From: Gammaproteobacteria bacterium
Lineage (GTDB): Bacteria > Pseudomonadota > Gammaproteobacteria > Arenicellales > Spongiicolonaceae
DNA: 9,335 bases
Direction of reading: 5' to 3'
Assembly (NCBI GenBank): GCA_007570945.1
Contig: RKSH01000186.1
Span: 1 to 9,335, forward strand
Below, in pieces: positions 6,398-9,335 of the stretch. The position numbers were made by a program, and so were the translations under genes. The notes beneath the pieces were generated by a model. It was not told where the DNA came from, searched no databases, and worked only from the letters and a program-made list of their open reading frames with translations. Numbering within the stretch: the first letter of the stretch is position 1; each line of letters starts with the position of its first letter.

Positions 6398-6508
6398 TCA
6401 CTCGGCGGCGGCGATGCCCTTGGCGCCATCCACCGGCTGGAAAACAAAACAGACGGCGGCATGGCGCTCATTGAAAGACAGTGCGGCGCCTATCCGGGAG
6501 GACGACAT
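6398..6508 (-). pseudogene. Unplaced 36-codon ORF, possible C-terminal remnant upstream of the ABC stub
   Basis: ATG 6508 to TGA 6398 encodes MSSSRIGAALSFNERHAA followed by VCFVFQPVDGAKGIAAAE. The stop overlaps the ribosome binding site of the ABC stub and lies 11 nt before its ATG, the spacing expected for two neighbouring operon genes. It could be the last codons of the gene that preceded the transporter ATPase. I do not recognise the family, and there is no clear ribosome binding site of its own. It is included because of its position and the absence of any other gene in 6387-6537. Confidence 0.25.
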
Positions 6509-6524
6509 CAAGCGCCATTTTCGC

Positions 6525-6538
6525 AGCCGGGGCCGGCT
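6525..6538 (-). terminator. Short GC-rich hairpin at the clpP stop, weak terminator candidate
   Basis: The coding strand reads AGCCGGCCCCGGCT, a perfect inverted repeat overlapping the clpP stop codon. No T run follows, so a Rho-independent terminator is not well supported. Confidence 0.2.
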
Positions 6539-7176
6539 TAGGAAACACGCAGAGTTCGCCCGGCGGATTCGCGGTTGGCGATGACCTTGTCGGCAATGCC
6601 GTACTCCACCGCCTCGGCGCTCTCCATGAAATGGTCGCGCTCGGTGTCGCGGCGGATGGTTTTGATGGGCTTGCCGGTGTGGCGGGCGAGGATGTGGTTC
6701 ACTTTCTCCCGTACGCGCAGAATTTCCCGCGCGTGGATGTCCACATCCGACGCCTGCCCCTCAAAACCGCCCAGCGGCTGGTGGATCATGATGCGCGAGT
6801 GCGGCAGAACGCAGCGCTTGCCGGCCGCGCCGCCGGCTAAAATCAGCGCCCCCATGCTGGCTGCCTGGCCGACGCACACGGTGCTCACATCGGGCTTGAT
6901 GAATTGGATGGTGTCGTAAATGGCCAGCCCGGCGGTGACCTGGCCGCCCGGACTGTTGATGTAAAGGTGAATGTCCTTGTCCGGGTTTTCCGACTCCAGA
7001 TACAGCAGTTGCGCCACCACCAGGTTGGCCACCGCATCGTTCACCGCCCCCACCAGAAACACCACGCGCTCTTTCAGCATGCGCGAGTAAATGTCGTAGG
7101 CGCGCTCGCCGCGCCCGCTGATTTCCACCACCATCGGCACCAGGCCCAGGTTGCTTGTGTCGAGTTTTTTGTTCAT
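6538..7176 (-). CDS. clpP: ATP-dependent Clp protease proteolytic subunit ClpP
   Basis: Cytoplasmic serine protease that forms a barrel of two heptameric rings and degrades proteins delivered by ClpX or ClpA. With the ATG at 7176-7174 the product has 212 residues (E. coli 207). The catalytic triad is Ser107 in GQAASMGA, His132 in RIMIHQPLGG and Asp181 in RDTERD. The handle-helix and ring-contact segments are present (LYINSPGGQVTAG, IYDTIQFIKPDV). An in-frame GTG at 7185 would add three residues; neither start has a good ribosome binding site, and ATG gives MNKKLDTSNLGLVPMV, matching the usual LVPMV position. It starts 27 nt after tig. clpX, normally next, is missing here and must lie elsewhere or be lost. 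Confidence 0.97.
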   Translation of the reverse strand: MNKKLDTSNLGLVPMVVEISGRGERAYDIYSRMLKERVVFLVGAVNDAVANLVVAQLLYLESENPDKDIHLYINSPGGQVTAGLAIYDTIQFIKPDVSTVCVGQAASMGALILAGGAAGKRCVLPHSRIMIHQPLGGFEGQASDVDIHAREILRVREKVNHILARHTGKPIKTIRRDTERDHFMESAEAVEYGIADKVIANRESAGRTLRVS

Positions 7177-7203
7177 GCATTGCACCCGTCGTCGGTTTTG
7201 TTT

Positions 7204-8535
7204 TCAGTTTGCGGCGGCGTTCATCACTTCGGAGAACGGCACGGTTTTCTCTTTGACTTTGGCCGTGGCCAGCAGCGCGTCCACCACCTTTTCCTCCAGC
7301 AGCATGGACTCCACCGCCGCCATGCGCTGCGGCTCGGCCATGGTCCAGCGCACCAGGTCGTCACGGTTTTCCCGCCCGGCGGCCATCTGCCGCAGGTGGT
7401 CGCTGACTTGGCGGCGGGTGACGCCGAGGCCGTGCGCCTTGATGACCTCGTGCACCGTCAGGCCCAGCGCCACCCGCTGGCGCGCCTCCTCGGTGAGGGC
7501 GGCGCGGGTTTTGTCGTCCAGTTGCGACGACTCAAACGCGATGCCGTGGCGCGCCGCATCGCGCATGCGGGTTTCAATCATGCGCTGCATCTCGGCGTCC
7601 ACCAGTTGCGCCGGCGCTTCAATGTTGTTGCGCGCCAGAAGCTGCCTCATCACTTCGCTGCGCAAAAGCGAGCGCGTGCGGTTTTCCAGTTCGCGCTGCA
7701 GGCTCCCGCGCACCGAGTCGCGCAGGGTCTGCAAATCGCCGTCACCGCCGTCGTCCTTTTTTATGCCGAGGGCGCGTACGAATTCATCGTCCACCGCCGG
7801 CAGGCTGGATTCTTCCACGGCGGCGGCGGTGACCGCAAACACCGCCCGCTTGCCGCGCACTTTTTCATTGGGGTAGTCGGCGGAAAAAGTCACGGTGATC
7901 TCGCGGCTCTCGCCGCCGCGGAGGCCGCGGAGGCCGCGCTCAAAATCCGGCAACAGCGCGCCGGCGCCGAGCAACGCCGGGTATTTTTCGCCGGCGCCGC
8001 CGTCAAAAGGGGCGCCGTCCACGGTGCCGCTGAAGTCCACAATCACCCGGTCGCCGTCGCGCGCCTCGCGCTGGACGGCGTTCCAGCTTAAACGCTGCTT
8101 GCGCAGGTTTTCTATGGCGCGGTCAATGTCCGCCTCGCGCACTTCGCTTTTGAATTTTTTCACCTTGCAACCGCTGAGGTCGGTGTGGGTGATTTTCGGC
8201 AGCACCTCAAAGCGCGCGACGTATTCCAAATCGCTGCCGCGCTCCATTTTGGTTTGTTCAATGTGCGGCCGGCCGGCCGGGCTTAGGCCGTGTTCGCCGA
8301 GGGCCTTGCGGTAACTGCTTTCAATCAATTCCCCGGCCGCATCCAGCAACGCCTGCCGGCCGAATTTTGCCTCAATAATTTTCGGCGGCGCCTTGCCCGG
8401 CCGGAATCCGGGCAGCCGCGCATTGCGCCTGATTTTGCGCAGGCGCTCACCGACCTCGCGCTCCAGTTCGCCGGCCGGCACCGCCACCGTTATCCGCCGC
8501 TTCAGGCCGCCGGTATTTTGCACGGATACACGCAT
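7204..8535 (-). CDS. tig: Trigger factor, ribosome-associated chaperone
   Basis: Trigger factor docks at the ribosome exit tunnel through protein uL23, shields nascent chains and has prolyl isomerase activity. The 443-residue protein (E. coli 432) has the three expected parts. The N-terminal ribosome-binding domain carries the signature GFRPGK at 43-48. A central FKBP-like domain shows GDRVIVDFSGTVDGAPFDGG (161-180) and LPDFERGLRGLRGGE. A long helical C-terminal domain follows, with ARNNIEAPAQLVD and the basic helix before LEEKVVDALLA near the end. The start is ATG 8535, and MRVSVQNTGGLKRR aligns with the normal N-terminus. No clear Shine-Dalgarno lies in the 15 nt between the CCA end of tRNA-Leu and the ATG. 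clpP follows 27 nt downstream. Confidence 0.97.
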   Translation of the reverse strand: MRVSVQNTGGLKRRITVAVPAGELEREVGERLRKIRRNARLPGFRPGKAPPKIIEAKFGRQALLDAAGELIESSYRKALGEHGLSPAGRPHIEQTKMERGSDLEYVARFEVLPKITHTDLSGCKVKKFKSEVREADIDRAIENLRKQRLSWNAVQREARDGDRVIVDFSGTVDGAPFDGGAGEKYPALLGAGALLPDFERGLRGLRGGESREITVTFSADYPNEKVRGKRAVFAVTAAAVEESSLPAVDDEFVRALGIKKDDGGDGDLQTLRDSVRGSLQRELENRTRSLLRSEVMRQLLARNNIEAPAQLVDAEMQRMIETRMRDAARHGIAFESSQLDDKTRAALTEEARQRVALGLTVHEVIKAHGLGVTRRQVSDHLRQMAAGRENRDDLVRWTMAEPQRMAAVESMLLEEKVVDALLATAKVKEKTVPFSEVMNAAAN

Positions 8536-8550
8536 GAGTCATCGGGGTTG

Positions 8551-8635
8551 TGGTGCGAAAGGGGAGATTCGAACTCCCACGGGTTGCCCCACCGGCGCCT
8601 AAAGCCGGCGCGTCTGCCAATTCCGCCACTTCCGC
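8551..8635 (-). tRNA. tRNA-Leu (anticodon UAG)
   Basis: An 85-nt class II tRNA with an extra arm (GGGGCAACCC). The acceptor GCGGAAG pairs with CTTTCGC, the anticodon stem CCGGC/GCCGG holds loop TTTAGGC, the T loop is TTCGAAT, and CCA is encoded. It reads CUA and related leucine codons. It is last in the tRNA cluster, 15 nt before tig, as seen in Pseudomonas-type genomes. Confidence 0.96.
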
Positions 8636-8666
8636 ATCGGAGTCAGCCGCCGAGAATATCACACCG

Positions 8667-8742
<76 letters not shown>

Positions 8743-8792
8743 GCCGGTGCGGGGACAAACACAGCAACGATGAAAACCAAACCAACAACCGC

Positions 8793-8833
8793 CCCCATCG
8801 CACCGGGTGAAAAATCTGGGGTGAGCGATGGGG
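8793..8833 (-). other. Hairpin formed by the tRNA-His remnant and a GCGATGGGG element
   Basis: On the minus strand CCCCATCGC (8833-8825), which belongs to the tRNA-His remnant, is followed after 23 nt by its exact complement GCGATGGGG (8801-8793). A T/G-rich stretch comes next. It may act as a weak terminator or processing stem between tRNA-His and tRNA-Lys, but no clean T run is present. A near-complement GCGATGGAG lies at 8860-8852. Confidence 0.35.
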
Positions 8834-8848
8834 ATCAAACCCGCGACT
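8806..8848 (-). pseudogene. Degenerate partial copy of tRNA-His (3' end plus trailer)
   Basis: Bases 8806-8836 are identical over 31 bp to 8898-8928. That stretch covers the tRNA-His acceptor 3' strand, part of the T arm, the CCA and 12 bases of trailer. Similarity continues to about 8848 with changes at 8837 and 8843, including loss of the invariant C of the T loop (TTTGATC in place of TTCGATC). The 5' half, D arm and a proper anticodon stem are absent, so it is not a functional tRNA. The offset between copies is 92 bp. It is either a tandem duplication or the scar of an element integrated at the tRNA 3' end. Confidence 0.8.
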
Positions 8849-8908
8849 CGTCTCCATCGCGTCGGGCAGACCACAATCAGCCACGACAAGAAACCCCGGT
8901 GAAAAATC

Positions 8909-8985
8909 TGGGGTGAGCGATGGGGATCGAACCCACGACCGCCGGAATCACAATCCGGAGCTCTGCCGACTGAGCTACGCTCACC
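8909..8985 (-). tRNA. tRNA-His (anticodon GUG)
   Basis: 77 nt, including the extra 5' G (-1) opposite C73 that is the identity mark of tRNA-His. The acceptor GTGAGCG pairs with CGCTCAC, the anticodon stem CCGGA/TCCGG holds loop TTGTGAT, the T loop is TTCGATC, and CCA is encoded. It is third in the cluster, 26 nt after tRNA-Arg. A decayed copy of its 3' end lies downstream. Confidence 0.96.
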
Positions 8986-9011
8986 GTCAATTATCACGGC
9001 GCGGCAACCGC

Positions 9012-9087
9012 TGGCGCGCCCGGCAGGATTCAAACCTGCGACCCTCGGTTTAGAAGACCGATGCTCTGTTCGCTGAGCTACGGGCGC
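9012..9087 (-). tRNA. tRNA-Arg (anticodon UCU)
   Basis: A 76-nt cloverleaf: acceptor GCGCCCG with CGGGCGC, anticodon stem TCGGT/ACCGA around loop CTTCTAA, T loop TTTGAAT, discriminator G and encoded CCA. Anticodon TCT reads AGA/AGG arginine codons, which are rare in a genome this GC-rich. It lies 13 nt after tRNA-Pro. Confidence 0.95.
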
Positions 9088-9100
9088 CTGCCGCCGCCGC

Positions 9101-9177
9101 TGGTCGGGGCAGGGGGATTTGAACCCCCGACCCCCTGCTCCCAAAGCAGGTGCGCTACCAGCCTGCGCCATGCCCCG
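9101..9177 (-). tRNA. tRNA-Pro (anticodon UGG)
   Basis: 77 nt: acceptor CGGGGCA with TGCCCCG, anticodon stem CCTGC/GCAGG around loop TTTGGGA, T stem GGGGG/CCCCC with loop TTCAAAT, discriminator A and encoded CCA. It is first in the cluster; its 5' end lies about 6 nt from the predicted transcription start. Confidence 0.96.
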
Positions 9178-9189
9178 CGACGGGCGGGG

Positions 9190-9218
9190 ATTGTATAAAA
9201 AATCAGCCGCGCCGGCAA
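9190..9218 (-). promoter_or_regulatory. Promoter of the tRNA cluster, with GC-rich discriminator
   Basis: On the minus strand TTGCCG (9218-9213), a spacer of exactly 17 bp and TACAAT (9195-9190) form a good sigma70-type promoter. The bases between the -10 and the predicted start are CCCCGCC, a GC-rich discriminator like those of stringently controlled stable-RNA promoters. The -35 begins two bases after the stop of the preceding gene. It probably drives all five tRNAs, and perhaps tig-clpP by read-through. Confidence 0.6.
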
Positions 9219-9220
9219 TT

Positions 9221-9335
9221 TCAAAACCGCAATTCGCCGCTCAACAAATTGGCGGTGCCAAGTCCGTCCCCCATGCCAACGGCCAAACCAAGATTCAGCC
9301 GCCCGGCGGTTTTGCGGGCGGTGAGGCTGAGGCGG
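9221..9335 (-). CDS. C-terminal end of an unidentified protein, possibly an outer-membrane barrel (partial)
   Basis: The last 37 codons before TGA (9223-9221) read RLSLTARKTAGRLNLGLAVG, then MGDGLGTANLLSGELRF. The frame is open to the window edge. The protein ends in Phe with alternating hydrophobic residues (Leu at -3), the pattern of the last beta-strand of outer-membrane barrels recognised by BamA. The segment is too short to name a family, so the outer-membrane assignment is inference. The gene ends two bases before the -35 of the tRNA promoter. Confidence 0.5.
   Translation of the reverse strand, partial: RLSLTARKTAGRLNLGLAVGMGDGLGTANLLSGELRF

Noticed and set aside
6904..8091. Plus-strand open frame of 395 codons opposite clpP and tig
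   Set aside because: Antisense to two certain genes, with His/Ala/Arg-biased composition and no recognisable domain.
8743..8908. Separate promoter for tRNA-Lys, tRNA-Leu and tig in the His-Lys gap
   Set aside because: T-rich stretches could serve as -35 elements, but I found no acceptable -10 at the right spacing.

Overview
This is a GC-rich bacterial chromosome segment made mostly of conserved housekeeping genes on the minus strand. The order recA-recX-alaS-lysC, the order tRNA-Leu-tig-clpP, CCA ends encoded in all five tRNA genes and the typical protein families point to a proteobacterium, most likely a gammaproteobacterium. The species cannot be named from the sequence alone.

Right end (about 8550-9335, all minus strand): the C-terminus of an unidentified protein ending in Phe, possibly an outer-membrane barrel. 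A well-formed promoter follows directly, then a tRNA cluster in transcription order Pro(UGG), Arg(UCU), His(GUG), Lys(CUU), Leu(UAG). Between tRNA-His and tRNA-Lys is a degenerate partial copy of the 3' half of tRNA-His with its trailer. tRNA-Leu ends only 15 nt before tig (trigger factor), and clpP follows tig. The tRNAs, the ribosome-bound chaperone and the protease subunit may therefore share a transcript.

Middle (5750-6537): clpX, the usual partner downstream of clpP, is absent. Instead there is a scarred 0.8-kb interval. It holds a 25-codon N-terminal stub of a sugar-type ABC transporter ATPase with an intact ribosome binding site, an unplaced 36-codon ORF just upstream of the stub, and on the plus strand a small membrane/coiled-coil gene broken by a one-base frameshift. 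The recA promoter lies at its left edge and has no recognisable LexA box.

Left part (195-5749, minus strand): recA, recX, alaS and lysC run in one direction with gaps of 15, 36 and 2 nt, a compact probable operon. lysC carries a strong internal ribosome binding site and ATG at codon 246, predicting a separate regulatory (ACT-domain) subunit. alaS contains a 27-bp in-frame repeat.

Left end (1-194): where many gammaproteobacteria have csrA, there is instead the start of an exported protein gene with its own promoter and ribosome binding site. A run of 12 G (12 C on the coding strand) puts the signal peptide out of frame; 11 would restore it. This is a candidate phase-variable switch, or a homopolymer error.
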